Shown here: piece after piece, positions 6,951 to 15,429 of the stretch
Numbering within the stretch: position 1 is the stretch's first letter
Layout of the letters: each line of letters opens with the position of its first letter
Source of the DNA: Candidatus Daviesbacteria bacterium
GTDB taxonomy: Bacteria > Patescibacteriota > Microgenomatia > Daviesbacterales > UBA10151
Assembly: GCA_016183245.1 (NCBI GenBank)
Contig: JACPEY010000025.1
Location: 1 to 38,381 of the forward strand
Reading direction: 5' to 3'
DNA: 38,381 nucleotides
Program-made: the position numbers and the translations under genes
The notes under the pieces: generated by a model
What the model saw: only the letters and a program-made list of their open reading frames with translations
What the model was told of the DNA's origin: nothing
The model's database searches: none

Positions 6951-9900
6951 ATGGCTGTTTTGAGGAAATTCTCTTTTTGTTCAACATACACTAAACTTTT
7001 ATTCTCCCTTCTATTCCTTATCCTTTTTTATTTGGTTATGGGTTCAGCAAAGGCACAGGAAACAGCAATTAATGATACCTGGATTTTTTATGGTGATGCT
7101 GGTACTGCTATGGCAATGGATCCGGGAGCAGGTTCTTTTGCTGATTTAATTCATACTCAAAACAGCAATATTAATGTTACTCAAGTCAATGAGGGTAAGG
7201 GCAATAGAGATGCTTATATGGGTTTACAGGAAATAGATGGTGCTTTAGGACGGACCCCATCAGCAAAATATGTGGCAATTACATTAGGGGCGAACGATAC
7301 TTATGGTAATGATACAGTTTGTTATGCAAATCCGGATAACTTCTATAATAATATGGTTGGTATGGTTAATAAAGTACTGGCAGCCGGGAAGATTCCAGTC
7401 CTGTCAACTTTTCCAACTGCATCCCGAGTAAATTGCGCCCTTCCTTTAATTGATAAAATACAACAGGTTTATATAAATTTCTCTCAAGTAGTTAAAGGCC
7501 CGGATTGGTGGAACCATTTTAGCGGCCATCCGGAATGGGGAGTAACGAATTTAACTTCAGCCGGGATTATAGAATATAAAAATTTCTGGGCCAGTTGGGG
7601 ATTATCCACTGTATATAATCAGGCGATAGCATCTTCGTCACCCACGCCGACCCCAACACCAACGCCTTCTGTCTTGCCAACTCCAACCTTAACACCGATG
7701 CCAACCGCTACCCCAGTTGGAATAGGCAGCACTGCTCCCTTAAGCGGGATCCCGCCAATGCCTTTAATTAGCAGAAACCTGCCTGTTTTTTCTTCAAGTA
7801 ATTATGCAGGTTCACAAGCTTCTTATGCCAGTGACAGTGATTACTCTACCAGATGGAGATCAGCCGGAACACCTGCCTGGCTCTCTTATGACATTTCATC
7901 AATTACTGATGCGAGCAAATCAAATACAGTACTGATCTGGTGGAATCCTTCCGGCAGATTTGTCTATTCTGATCCGCCTGCTTGGAGTGACCGGAATCTG
8001 CCTCTGGCTTACACCATTGAAGGAAATAGGGCTGTCGGAGGATCAGTTACTCCAAGTACAGGATGGGAAGTGTTAATTTCTGTGCCGAATAATGTTTACA
8101 GACAGCGTCAGCATGTACTGAATTTGTCCGGCTTTAACTGGGTAAGATTAAATGTTACTACAACAGCCGGTTACAGCGGCCTTTTAGATGCAGAAGTTAA
8201 TATGGATCTTTATAATGCCAGCCAGGGTATATATGATGACTGGATTTTTTATGGAGATTCCTTGACAGCCGGAACAATGACTTATGATGAATATATTGGT
8301 CCTTCGTTTGCTTCTTTAATCAGTCAAGCCATGCCCGGATACTGGCCGGTAGTTGAAGATGGCGGAGTCGCCTCAACTAACACTGATTGGGCAGCTCGGA
8401 ACATACCTAATTTTATACAAGCCTTTCCAGGCAGGTTTGTCGGGATTTCCTTTGGAACCAATGATGCCAGAGATCCATATCCTACTACCCCTGAGCAGTT
8501 TTACCAAAACTACAGAACCATGCTGGATGCTGTTATTGCCAAGGGTAAGATCCCTGTTATTCCGCACATACCCTGGGCATCATCTTCTGCCTTGCAAGCA
8601 AATGCTCCTTTATATAATGCCAAAATTGATCAGATAATCGGGGAATATAATGCTCAGGGTAAAACTGTTATTGCCGGTCCTGACCTGTGGACATTTTTCA
8701 AAGATAATCCCAATTTACTGGGCAGTGATGGCGTTCATCTTACAAATACTGGTAATGCAGCTTACCGAAAACAATGGGCAGATGCAATGTTAACCAATGC
8801 TTATCAGGCAACAGTTTCTGCTTCCCCTTCTCCTACTCCTGTTCCAACCCCAACTCCAACAGTCACACCGAGTATGACACCTACACCTACGTCAACTCCA
8901 AGTCCAACGCCACAAGGATTAGTTAATGATGTCTGGGTTTTCTTTGGTGATTCCATTACTGCTATGACTATGGAACCCGGTATTGGTTCTTTTGCAGATT
9001 TAATCCATACCCAAAACACCAATATTAATATTACCCAGGTTAATGAAGGAAGAAGCGGTCGTGATGCTTATTCAGGCTTACAGGAAATAGATGCTGCTTT
9101 ATCCAGAACCCCGGGAGCCGAATATGTGGCTATTACTTTGGGAAGCAATGATACCAATGGCTCTGATACAGTCTGTTATACTAATCCAGATAATTATTAT
9201 AATGATATTACCGGCATAGTTAATAAAGTTATAGCTGCAGGGAAAATTCCGGTAGTTGCTACCTTCCCAAGTGCTTCCAAAGTGAACTGTGCCCCGCCAT
9301 TACTTGATAAAATCCAGCAGGTTTATATCAATTTCCCCCAGGTAGTAAAAGGACCTGATTTGTGGACATATTTTAGCAATAAACCGGAATATTTTCCGGG
9401 AATTCACCCAAATCCTGATGGAGTAACAGCATATAAGCAATACTGGGTTAACTGGAGCCTGACCAATATTTATACAGAATCCACAGTTTCGGCATCACCG
9501 TCTCCGACCCCGGTTCCTACCCCTGTACCTACACCTACGTCAACTCCTATGCCGACACCAACACCAACACCTATTCCAACTGCTACTCCAGCACCAACTC
9601 CTACCCCTACTCCGACACCGTCTCCAACTCCAACTCCAACTCCAACACCTGTGCCTTCGGGATTAAATATCTACGCAGATTCATTAGGCATAGGGTTTGT
9701 CTATAACGAATGGCAAAGCCCCGCAGGAACAAAATGTTATGTTAATCCTGTTAGAGATGATGTTGTATATTCAGGTATATATTCACTGGAGATAAACGTA
9801 AATAGTTATTGTACTACTTTTCTTGCCCGAACCAGCAAGTTTAATATCAGCAATTACGGGACTTTAGAATTTGATATTTATGCTTTGCTGCCAACAGTTA

Positions 9901-10121
9901 CAAATTTTGGAATAACGATTGCCACTAATGCCTGGAGTACAACAGGGAGCTCGTTGAATATCAACAGTTATGTAACACTAGCAGCAGGGTGGCAGCATGT
10001 TTCTATTCCGCTTGCTAATTTTGGTATTGCCCCTGATACCCAAATTGCCGGGATAATGTTACGCGGCTCTAACTATAGCGGCAAAGGCGACCTTTTATTT
10101 GACAATATCTCTTTCAGGTAA
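6951..10121 (+). CDS. secreted triple SGNH/GDSL hydrolase with Pro-Thr linkers and carbohydrate-binding-like domains
   Basis: 1056 aa. A signal peptide (hydrophobic [16 protein letters not shown], then AKAQ) leads three SGNH units. Unit 1 (about 40-225) has GDAGTAM: the catalytic Ser is Ala50 and the D..H end is lost, so it is probably inactive. Between units 1 and 2, about residues 265-425 form a beta-rich domain similar in style to F5/8 type C (discoidin) modules ([21 protein letters not shown]). Unit 2 has GDS (Ser437), GTND and DGVHLT (Asp593, His596). Unit 3 has GDS (Ser668), GSND and GIHPNPDG (His819) and is a close duplicate of unit 1. Three PT-rich linkers lie near 228-257, 622-657 and 845-903. 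The C-terminal 150 residues look like a jelly-roll carbohydrate-binding module. No sortase signal or C-terminal membrane anchor. Likely an extracellular ester hydrolase or acetyl esterase on glycans; the substrate is unknown. It splits rpsJ from rplC. Confidence 0.85.
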   Translation: MAVLRKFSFCSTYTKLLFSLLFLILFYLVMGSAKAQETAINDTWIFYGDAGTAMAMDPGAGSFADLIHTQNSNINVTQVNEGKGNRDAYMGLQEIDGALGRTPSAKYVAITLGANDTYGNDTVCYANPDNFYNNMVGMVNKVLAAGKIPVLSTFPTASRVNCALPLIDKIQQVYINFSQVVKGPDWWNHFSGHPEWGVTNLTSAGIIEYKNFWASWGLSTVYNQAIASSSPTPTPTPTPSVLPTPTLTPMPTATPVGIGSTAPLSGIPPMPLISRNLPVFSSSNYAGSQASYASDSDYSTRWRSAGTPAWLSYDISSITDASKSNTVLIWWNPSGRFVYSDPPAWSDRNLPLAYTIEGNRAVGGSVTPSTGWEVLISVPNNVYRQRQHVLNLSGFNWVRLNVTTTAGYSGLLDAEVNMDLYNASQGIYDDWIFYGDSLTAGTMTYDEYIGPSFASLISQAMPGYWPVVEDGGVASTNTDWAARNIPNFIQAFPGRFVGISFGTNDARDPYPTTPEQFYQNYRTMLDAVIAKGKIPVIPHIPWASSSALQANAPLYNAKIDQIIGEYNAQGKTVIAGPDLWTFFKDNPNLLGSDGVHLTNTGNAAYRKQWADAMLTNAYQATVSASPSPTPVPTPTPTVTPSMTPTPTSTPSPTPQGLVNDVWVFFGDSITAMTMEPGIGSFADLIHTQNTNINITQVNEGRSGRDAYSGLQEIDAALSRTPGAEYVAITLGSNDTNGSDTVCYTNPDNYYNDITGIVNKVIAAGKIPVVATFPSASKVNCAPPLLDKIQQVYINFPQVVKGPDLWTYFSNKPEYFPGIHPNPDGVTAYKQYWVNWSLTNIYTESTVSASPSPTPVPTPVPTPTSTPMPTPTPTPIPTATPAPTPTPTPTPSPTPTPTPTPVPSGLNIYADSLGIGFVYNEWQSPAGTKCYVNPVRDDVVYSGIYSLEINVNSYCTTFLARTSKFNISNYGTLEFDIYALLPTVTNFGITIATNAWSTTGSSLNINSYVTLAAGWQHVSIPLANFGIAPDTQIAGIMLRGSNYSGKGDLLFDNISFR

Positions 10122-10158
10122 GGAAAATTCTGTTTTCTCCGAGACTTCTACAGGTTGC

Positions 10159-10188
10159 TTGCATTTACGCTTGAGCTTGTGTTAGAAT
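10159..10188 (+). promoter_or_regulatory. candidate promoter of the main ribosomal operon
   Basis: TTGCAT (10159-10164), 18-bp spacer, TAGAAT (10183-10188). It would give a leader of about 140 nt before rplC. Confidence 0.5.
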
Positions 10189-10195
10189 TTAATTT

Positions 10196-10336
10196 AGCTG
10201 ATGATTATATTGTCAGGTTAATAAAAAGTTTAAAAATTTTCAGTAGATCGCGCGTCTAAAATCGATACGGCGAGTCTAGGCGAGATACTGAGTGAGATCC
10301 TGCGAATAGTCGAAGGACTCACTCTTTTTTGTGGTT
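10196..10336 (+). promoter_or_regulatory. rplC leader with strong terminator hairpin (attenuator candidate)
   Basis: GAGTGAG (10290-10296), a bulged A and TCCT pair with AGGA and CTCACTC (10314-10324), an 11-bp stem followed by six T (10325-10330). The loop GCGAATAGTCGA and flanks belong to the CCTG...AGTCGAAGGA repeat also seen before metK and in rplC. The T run ends six bases before the rplC ATG and no SD is present between them. Such a terminator before an essential operon implies regulated read-through, by a ribosomal protein or an unknown signal. GAGTCT and AGATACT upstream may form part of a competing fold. Confidence 0.65.
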
Positions 10337-11176
10337 ATGATAAATACATTACTTGGTATAAAAAAGAATATGACGAGCACTTATGATTCCCGTGGAAGAA
10401 GGGTAGGGGCAACAATTGTAGAAATTGCTCCAAATCTAGTTACACAGGTTAAAACCAGTGAGGGGAAAGACGGGTATGACGGAGTGCAGCTTGGGTTTGG
10501 AACCAAAAAATCAGTCCGAAAACCTCAACTCGGACACGGCAAAAAGATAGGTATAGAGCAGCCGATTCGCTGGTTTAGAGAAGTTAGAGAAGATGGGCAA
10601 GATTTACAACCTGGAACAGAAATCAAACTGAACCAGGTTTTTTCAATGGGTGATGCTGTGAAAGTAACCGGTATTTCCAAAGGAAAAGGATTTCAGGGAG
10701 GTGTCAGGCGGCATGGCTTCCACGGCGGACCAAAAACTCACGGCCAGTCAGACAGGTTGCGCGCTCCCGGTGCAATCGGTTCCGGAACCACCCCGGGAAG
10801 AGTTTATAAGGGTAAAAAGATGGCTGGACACATGGGTAACGAGCAAGTCAGTGCAAAGAATCTTGAGGTAGTGGGGATTAAAAGGGCAGAGAATTTATTG
10901 TTTGTTAAAGGTGCTGTACCCGGTCCTGTTGGAGGACTGGTAATGATCACAAAATTGGGAAGAATTAAAGGTTATACTCCCCCGCCGGAAGAAAAGGTAG
11001 AAGAGGGGGAAGGGGAATCCTTCGACTCTGCTCAGGACAAGAGCGTTAAGGGTGAAGAAAAAACAGCAAGTCAGAGCTCTGAAACTCCAATTTCCGATTC
11101 ATCTGATCAATCTGGAAATCCGAATCCTTCTGAGTCTTCTGAAAAGAAAGAGGAGGTAAAAGAAAATGCCGGTTAA
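10337..11176 (+). CDS. rplC: 50S ribosomal protein L3
   Basis: 279 aa from the ATG at 10337 (MINTLLGIKKNMT), six bases inside the ORF-track start (GTG 10331). MINTLLG..., the GFQGGVRRHGFHGGPKTHGQ loop and GRVYKGKKMAGHMG near the peptidyl transferase centre are standard. The C-terminus extends about 60 residues beyond the usual end: ESFDSAQDKSVKG, encoded by the CTTCGACTCTGCTCAGGACA repeat, then a Ser/Glu-rich low-complexity tail. It overlaps rplD by 11 nt, with the rplD SD inside its tail. Confidence 0.97.
   Translation: MINTLLGIKKNMTSTYDSRGRRVGATIVEIAPNLVTQVKTSEGKDGYDGVQLGFGTKKSVRKPQLGHGKKIGIEQPIRWFREVREDGQDLQPGTEIKLNQVFSMGDAVKVTGISKGKGFQGGVRRHGFHGGPKTHGQSDRLRAPGAIGSGTTPGRVYKGKKMAGHMGNEQVSAKNLEVVGIKRAENLLFVKGAVPGPVGGLVMITKLGRIKGYTPPPEEKVEEGEGESFDSAQDKSVKGEEKTASQSSETPISDSSDQSGNPNPSESSEKKEEVKENAG
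11020..11050. repeat. TTCGACTCTGCTCAGGACAAG repeat in rplC
   Basis: CCTTCGACTCTGCTCAGGAC is the complement-orientation relative of GTCCTGAG...AGTCGAAG in the metK leader (about 30817-30852) and CCTG...AGTCGAAGGA in the rplC leader. It is translated as SFDSAQDK in the L3 tail. Confidence 0.6.
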
Positions 11177-12083
11177 GAAAAAAGTATCAAAAGTAAAAAC
11201 AATAAGTTCGTCATTGCGAGAGGCCGATGAAATCGGCCCGAAGCAATCTAATTCAGATAATTTCCCTGCCAAGATTGCTTCGTCGAAGACTCCTCGCAAT
11301 GACAAGAAAGAAATGGGTCTCGCTAATCTTTCTATTCCCGTTTATTCCTTAGCAGGAAATGCTGCTGGAGCTATGACTTTACCAAAAGAAATTTTTGGGG
11401 CTAAAGTTAATAAACAGCTTTTGTCACAGGCAATCAGAGTTTATGCCACTAATCAAAAAGATTTACCCGGTTCTACCAAAACCCGGGGTGAAGTTGAGGG
11501 TTCCACAGCCAAAATTTTTAGGCAAAAAGGAACCGGCCGTGCAAGACACGGTGCAATACGGGCACCGATTTTTGTGGGCGGTGGTATTGCGTTGGGTCCT
11601 AAGCCGCGCAAAGTCAGATTAAGTATGCCTCAGAAAATGAAAAAAGCTGCGCTTTTGTCTGCACTATCTGCAAAAGCCGCTGATAAACAGGTAGTAGGTT
11701 TAACTGGCGTGGACAAAGCCTCGGGTAAAACAAAAGAGATAGCAAAGTTGCTGACGCAACTAAATTCAAAATTCAAAGTTGAGAATTCAAAGTTGAAAAG
11801 CGCGTTAATAGTCATTGACGGAAAAGCGGATAATGTGGTGAGGGCTGTCAGGAATATTCCTGGTATTAGCATTTTACCTGCGAATTTGATTAATGCTTAT
11901 GAAGTATTAAAACACGAGATGCTTTTGATAACTAAAGAAGCAGTTAATGTTATTCTGGGGATGAGTGAAACAAGGACTTCAGAATCTGGTAAGGAGGAGT
12001 CTGGACGCGCTCCGCTTGCTCGCCTCGCTGAAGCTTCGGCGAAGCGGGCCAGAATGACAATTAAGAAAGGGGAACAGAAATGA
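11166..12083 (+). CDS. rplD: 50S ribosomal protein L4
   Basis: 305 aa, against roughly 205 for typical L4. The start at 11166 is supported by GAGGAGG eight bases upstream. Residues ~15-46 are encoded by a palindromic repeat element (see the repeat feature). The conserved protein begins near MGLANLSIPVYSLAGNAAG, with RGEVEGSTAKIFRQKGTGRARHG for 23S rRNA and exit-tunnel contact. A second repeat-like segment is internal (LNSKFKVENSKLKS) and a third is at the C-terminus (ESGRAPLARLAEASAKRARM). A start at the in-frame ATG near 11312 would omit the N-terminal element but has a much weaker ribosome site. Confidence 0.95.
   Translation: MPVKKKVSKVKTISSSLREADEIGPKQSNSDNFPAKIASSKTPRNDKKEMGLANLSIPVYSLAGNAAGAMTLPKEIFGAKVNKQLLSQAIRVYATNQKDLPGSTKTRGEVEGSTAKIFRQKGTGRARHGAIRAPIFVGGGIALGPKPRKVRLSMPQKMKKAALLSALSAKAADKQVVGLTGVDKASGKTKEIAKLLTQLNSKFKVENSKLKSALIVIDGKADNVVRAVRNIPGISILPANLINAYEVLKHEMLLITKEAVNVILGMSETRTSESGKEESGRAPLARLAEASAKRARMTIKKGEQK
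11210..11303. repeat. 94-bp palindromic element translated in rplD
   Basis: Outer arms GTCATTGCGAG (11210-11220) and CTCGCAATGAC (11293-11303) are perfect inverted repeats. Inner arms GAAGCAATCT (11240-11249) and AGATTGCTTC (11272-11281) are perfect too, and GCCGAT-gaa-ATCGGC (11223-11237) is a side hairpin. This complete element lies in-frame without stops. Confidence 0.9.
12001..12060. repeat. GC-rich repeat at the rplD 3' end
   Basis: CGCCTCGCTGAAGCTTCGGC then GAAGCGGGCCAGAATGACA. Its complement, TGTCATTCTGGCCCGCTTCG, then CCGAAGCTTCAGCGAGGCGA, matches the layout of the copy B insert at 3838-3890 (GTCATTC...GGCCCGCTTCGCCGAATCGAGGCGAGC). Confidence 0.75.
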
Positions 12084-12508
12084 TAATTTTAAAACGGCCG
12101 ATTATTACAGAAAAATCAATGAAGCTTGCTCAAAGCGGTTTATATACCTTTGAGGTGGATAAAAACGCTACCAAACCGGAAATTGCCAAAAAAGTAGCTG
12201 AAAAGTTTAATGTTAAAGTTGTGGAAGTTAATACTGTTAATGTTAGAGGGAGGGTTAAGGCGCAAAGGAGAGTAAGAAAATCATACCAGCAATCAGGGTT
12301 TAAAAAAGCAATTGTGCATGTTGGTAAAGGACAAACAATTGCCATTTTTGAAACTCCCAAAGAGGAAGTTACCGTTACTACCGGAGAAGGTGAACCAATA
12401 AGATTAAAAGAGAAAAAAGATATTTTGGGAAGGACTAAAGTAAAGGTGGAAAAAAGTGCAGTTGGAGCTGCGCCAACAACCCAGAGAAAGGTAATAACAG
12501 GTAAATGA
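12080..12508 (+). CDS. rplW: 50S ribosomal protein L23
   Basis: 142 aa. ILKRPIITEKSMKLAQSGLY and the KVVEVNTVNVRGRVKAQRR loop are the conserved L23 core, which sits at the tunnel exit and docks SRP and trigger factor. The C-terminus is about 45 residues longer than usual and ends [15 protein letters not shown]. Its GTTGG...CCAAC inverted repeat (within GCAGTTGGAGCTGCGCCAAC) may be another small repeat. It overlaps rplD by 4 nt and rplB by 4 nt. Confidence 0.95.
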   Translation: MIILKRPIITEKSMKLAQSGLYTFEVDKNATKPEIAKKVAEKFNVKVVEVNTVNVRGRVKAQRRVRKSYQQSGFKKAIVHVGKGQTIAIFETPKEEVTVTTGEGEPIRLKEKKDILGRTKVKVEKSAVGAAPTTQRKVITGK

Positions 12509-13290
12509 AAAGTCAAAAGTCAAAAGTCAAAAGTCAAAACTACAACTCAAAAGTTAAAAGTTTAAAAATATTATTAAAAAAGCACTCTGGTAGATCTGCC
12601 GGAGGAATGGTGACAGTCAGAAGCCAGGGAGGAAGGCATAAAAGATATTATCGTGAGATTGATTTTAAGAGAAATAAGTTCGGGATTTTAGGTGAGGTTG
12701 CATCTTTGGAATATGATCCAAACCGTAATGTGGATATTGCCCTGATCAAATATGCAGACGGAGAATACCGGTATATCCTGGCGCCGAAAGGTATCTCGGT
12801 CGGAGATAAGTTAGTATCCGGAGAGAAAGTTGAATCAAAAACAGGTAACGCCATGAAACTAAAAAATATTACCATCGGGACTTTGGTGCATAATGTTGAA
12901 CTTACTCCAGGAATGGGGGGGCAATTGGGCCGTAGTGCAGGCATGTCTTTGCAGGTGTTGGCTAAAGAAGGTGATTTTGCCCATTTGAAAATGCCCTCAG
13001 GAGAGGTTAGAATGATACCTTTGCAGTCCTTGGCTACAATCGGAGTTTTGGGTAACGAAGAAATAAGGCAGGAAGTTTTGGGTAAGGCTGGCAGGTCCAG
13101 ACATATGGGGATTAAACCAAATGTCCGGGGTGTAGCCCAAGACCCGGATTCTCACCCGCACGGAGGAGGAGAAGGCAGGTCTGGTATCGGCCGTAAAACA
13201 CCTATGACCAAATATGGTAGACCGGCTGTTGGTAATACCAGAAATAAAAAGAAATGGACAAATAAGTACAGAATTAAAAGGAGAAAATAA
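12505..13290 (+). CDS. rplB: 50S ribosomal protein L2
   Basis: 261 aa. The conserved part starts near [20 protein letters not shown] and includes [25 protein letters not shown]-equivalent [14 protein letters not shown] (peptidyl-transferase region) and the KYRIKRRK end. The usual N-terminal ~35 residues are replaced by [18 protein letters not shown], encoded by a 7-bp repeat (AAAAGTC four times) and its degenerate continuation. The ATG overlaps the rplW stop (ATGA). A later start would be the ATG at 12607, which would cut into conserved sequence. Confidence 0.95.
   Translation: MKSQKSKVKSQNYNSKVKSLKILLKKHSGRSAGGMVTVRSQGGRHKRYYREIDFKRNKFGILGEVASLEYDPNRNVDIALIKYADGEYRYILAPKGISVGDKLVSGEKVESKTGNAMKLKNITIGTLVHNVELTPGMGGQLGRSAGMSLQVLAKEGDFAHLKMPSGEVRMIPLQSLATIGVLGNEEIRQEVLGKAGRSRHMGIKPNVRGVAQDPDSHPHGGGEGRSGIGRKTPMTKYGRPAVGNTRNKKKWTNKYRIKRRK
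12508..12568. repeat. heptamer repeat at the rplB start
   Basis: AAAAGTC repeated four times in tandem from 12508, then degenerate units (AAAACTA, CAACTC, AAAAGTT, AAAAGTTT). The unit length is not a multiple of three, so gain or loss of one unit would shift the frame relative to the ATG at 12505. Confidence 0.9.
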
Positions 13291-13574
13291 TGTCTAGAAG
13301 TACTAAAAAAGGGCCTTTTATTGATGAAAAGTTAATGAAAAAAGTGCAGGTTCAAAAGGCCGGCGGGGCAAAAAGTCCGATAAAAACCTGGGCAAGACGC
13401 TCGCAAATCCCGCCTGAATTTGTAGGACACACTTTTTTGGTTCATCAGGGTAAAAATTTTGTGACTGTGTTTGTATCTGAATCAATGGTAGGTCACAGGT
13501 TGGGAGAATTTGCGCCGACAAGGACATTTAGAAGTCACGGAAAGGTGACTGAAAAGAGTTCGGCAAAGACATAA
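13290..13574 (+). CDS. rpsS: 30S ribosomal protein S19
   Basis: 94 aa. [18 protein letters not shown], the [23 protein letters not shown] core and [13 protein letters not shown] are standard S19, a 30S head protein that contacts S13. Its first base overlaps the last base of the rplB stop. Normal length; no repeat insertion. Confidence 0.97.
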   Translation: MSRSTKKGPFIDEKLMKKVQVQKAGGAKSPIKTWARRSQIPPEFVGHTFLVHQGKNFVTVFVSESMVGHRLGEFAPTRTFRSHGKVTEKSSAKT

Positions 13575-13575
13575 T

Positions 13576-14016
13576 ATGGAAATACAAACAATACAAAAAT
13601 ATATGCATACCAGTCCCAGGAAACTCCGGTTGGTAGCTGATATGGTGCGCAAGATGGAACCTGCTAAGGCAGTGGAGGTTTTGACGGTAACTCCAAAGCT
13701 TGCTTCTAAAGATTTAGAAAAGGCAATAAAAACAGTTTTGGCCAATGCCAAAAATCAGGGTTTAGATGCATCGAAACTTACTTTTAAAAAAATTGAAATA
13801 AATGAAAGCACAAAGATGCGGCGTTTCCGGGCAGGAACCAGGGGCCGGGTCAAGCCGTATAAAAAAAGGATGAGTCATATAAAAATCGTCTTGACAGACG
13901 ATTTAAGTTCAAAGTTAAAAGTTAAAAGTGCAAAGTTAGAAAAAGCAAACAAAAAAGAAGGAGGAAAACAGACTGAGGTCGTAATGGACAATTCGGCTAA
14001 AAAAGCCAAGAAATAG
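13576..14016 (+). CDS. rplV: 50S ribosomal protein L22
   Basis: 146 aa. The HTSPRKLRLVADMVRKMEPAKAVEVL start and the RFRAGTRGRVKPYKKRMSHI beta-hairpin that lines the exit tunnel are conserved. The C-terminus has a basic extension of about 35 residues. SSKLKVKSAKLEKANKK is encoded by AAGTTAAAAGTTAAAAGTGC, an AAAAGT-type word repeat as in rplB and rpmC. Confidence 0.96.
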   Translation: MEIQTIQKYMHTSPRKLRLVADMVRKMEPAKAVEVLTVTPKLASKDLEKAIKTVLANAKNQGLDASKLTFKKIEINESTKMRRFRAGTRGRVKPYKKRMSHIKIVLTDDLSSKLKVKSAKLEKANKKEGGKQTEVVMDNSAKKAKK

Positions 14017-14049
14017 TCCAAAATACGTACCGAATTAGTCCAAAACAAA

Positions 14050-14691
14050 ATGGGTCAAAAAATTCATCCGGTTGGTTTTAGAATGGGTATTGGGGCAACC
14101 TGGAAATCCAGGTGGTTTGCAAGCGGGGTAAAGTATAAAGAAAACATTATCGAAGATTTAAAAATTCGAGATCTATTGATGAAAAAGTTAAGAGCAGCCG
14201 GTGTTGGTTCAGTTGAGATTGAAAGAGCTGTTAATAAATTGAAAGTAATTATTTATGTTTCCCGTCCCGGAGTTTTAATCGGAAGAGGCGGATCTGGTTT
14301 GACGGAAATTAAAAAATTTTTAATGCAGGAACTGAAGATAAAAAATGATAATAGCTTGGAAATTGCACCAATGGAGTTAAAATCGGCCGATCTTTCGGCC
14401 TATTTGGTTGCCCAATCTGTAGCTGAACAGCTAGCCAGAAGACTGCCGGCCCAAAGGGTGATGAACCAGGCAATTGAGCGGGCTATGAGAAGCGGGTCAA
14501 AAGGAGTGAGGATTGTATTGTCCGGTAGAATTGGCGGAGCAGAGATTGCAAGAAGGGAATGGAAAGCTGCAGGCACCATGCCTTTGCATACTTTAAGAGC
14601 AGATATAGACTTTGCAGTTTATCCTGCTTTAACAAAGTCAGGATATGTAGGCGTGAAGGTTTGGATAAATAAGGGAGAGGTGGAGATATAA
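14050..14691 (+). CDS. rpsC: 30S ribosomal protein S3
   Basis: 213 aa. [15 protein letters not shown] start, KH domain with [13 protein letters not shown], then [20 protein letters not shown] and the [14 protein letters not shown]-terminal domain. S3 lies at the mRNA entry site. The start has no strong SD; the 33-bp gap after rplV holds a repeated AGTCCAAAA. Otherwise ordinary. Confidence 0.97.
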   Translation: MGQKIHPVGFRMGIGATWKSRWFASGVKYKENIIEDLKIRDLLMKKLRAAGVGSVEIERAVNKLKVIIYVSRPGVLIGRGGSGLTEIKKFLMQELKIKNDNSLEIAPMELKSADLSAYLVAQSVAEQLARRLPAQRVMNQAIERAMRSGSKGVRIVLSGRIGGAEIARREWKAAGTMPLHTLRADIDFAVYPALTKSGYVGVKVWINKGEVEI

Positions 14692-14692
14692 T

Positions 14693-15103
14693 ATGGGACT
14701 ATTGCAACCAAAAAGAATGAAACATAGAAAAACCTTTAAAGGAAAAAGAGGCGGTGTGGCTACCAGAGGTAATAGTTTGGCTTTTGGAGGTTTTGGTCTG
14801 AAGGCAATGGCGGCAGGTTTTATTACTGCCAGACAGCTTGAGGCTGCAAGAAGAGCTATGGCTCATTTTACCCAAAGAGGAGGACGTATTTGGATCAGGG
14901 TTTTTCCTGATAAACCGATTACCAAACATCCGGCAGAATCAAGAATGGGTTCAGGTAAGGGTGATGTGGAAGGGTATGTGACTGTTGTTAAACCGGGAAG
15001 TTTAATTTTTGAAATGGGAGCAGTGACAAAGGATATAGCTGAGGAAGCATTAAGGCTGGCTTCCCATAAGCTGCCGATTGATACTAAATTTGTGGAGAAA
15101 TAA
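14693..15103 (+). CDS. rplP: 50S ribosomal protein L16
   Basis: 136 aa, normal length. [56 protein letters not shown] are conserved. L16 helps position the A-site tRNA. One-base gap after rpsC; GGGAGAGGTGG in the rpsC end is the SD. Confidence 0.97.
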   Translation: MGLLQPKRMKHRKTFKGKRGGVATRGNSLAFGGFGLKAMAAGFITARQLEAARRAMAHFTQRGGRIWIRVFPDKPITKHPAESRMGSGKGDVEGYVTVVKPGSLIFEMGAVTKDIAEEALRLASHKLPIDTKFVEK

Positions 15104-15107
15104 ATTT

Positions 15108-15392
15108 ATGAAAAAAGGTGAACAGCTAACAGAAATTAAGGGTTTAGGCATTAAAGAGCTAAAAGAAAAAGTTAAAGCTTTTGACAAAGAAATAGATGAC
15201 CTGGTAATGGATAAAAATATGAAAAAATTAAAAGATTTGAAAATGATATCTAAAAAGAAAAAAGATCTGGCACGAGCGTTGACAGCGATAAGGCAAAAAG
15301 AGTTGCTGGGTGAGTTGGAAGCGGAAGTAAGCAAAACTGAAGTTGTAAAAAATAAGGAAGGAGGTTCAAAAGAAGTCAAAAGTAAAAAGTAA
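15108..15392 (+). CDS. rpmC: 50S ribosomal protein L29
   Basis: The ATG at 15108 gives 94 aa (the ORF track starts 30 nt earlier inside rplP). A two-helix core: IKELKEKVKAFDKEIDDLVM, KDLKMISKKKKDLARALTAIRQKE. The C-terminal tail EGGSKEVKSKK is encoded by the boundary repeat GGTTCAAAAGAAGTCAAAAG, identical to the end of rplQ. Confidence 0.93.
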   Translation: MKKGEQLTEIKGLGIKELKEKVKAFDKEIDDLVMDKNMKKLKDLKMISKKKKDLARALTAIRQKELLGELEAEVSKTEVVKNKEGGSKEVKSKK

Positions 15393-15429
15393 AAATTTTT
15401 GATTTTTGCATTTTGAATTTTAAATTATG
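15363..15429. repeat. AT-rich boundary repeat, rpmC/rpsQ copy
   Basis: GGTTCAAAAGAAGTCAAAAG, TAAAAAGT, AAAAATTTTTGATTTTTGCA, TTTTGAATTTTAAATTATG. The same blocks in the same order occur at rplQ/rplM (26097-26218). Both begin in a C-terminal coding tail and end at the ATG of the next gene. Confidence 0.85.

Noticed and set aside
7633-9655. Repetitive CCAAC/CCTAC stretches resembling a CRISPR or minisatellite
   Set aside because: They are in-frame Pro-Thr linkers of one secreted protein; there are no regular spacers. No CRISPR array was seen anywhere in the window.
12130-12516. Long antisense ORF opposite rplW (128 aa), and others such as 17527-18126 and 4498-4860
   Set aside because: They run opposite clearly real genes, have hydrophobic or Ser/Thr-rich compositions typical of shadow frames and no ribosome sites.
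13891-13920. TTGACA in rplV as an internal promoter for rpsC
   Set aside because: The matching -10 is poor and the site is over 100 bp from rpsC, inside a word repeat; likely chance.
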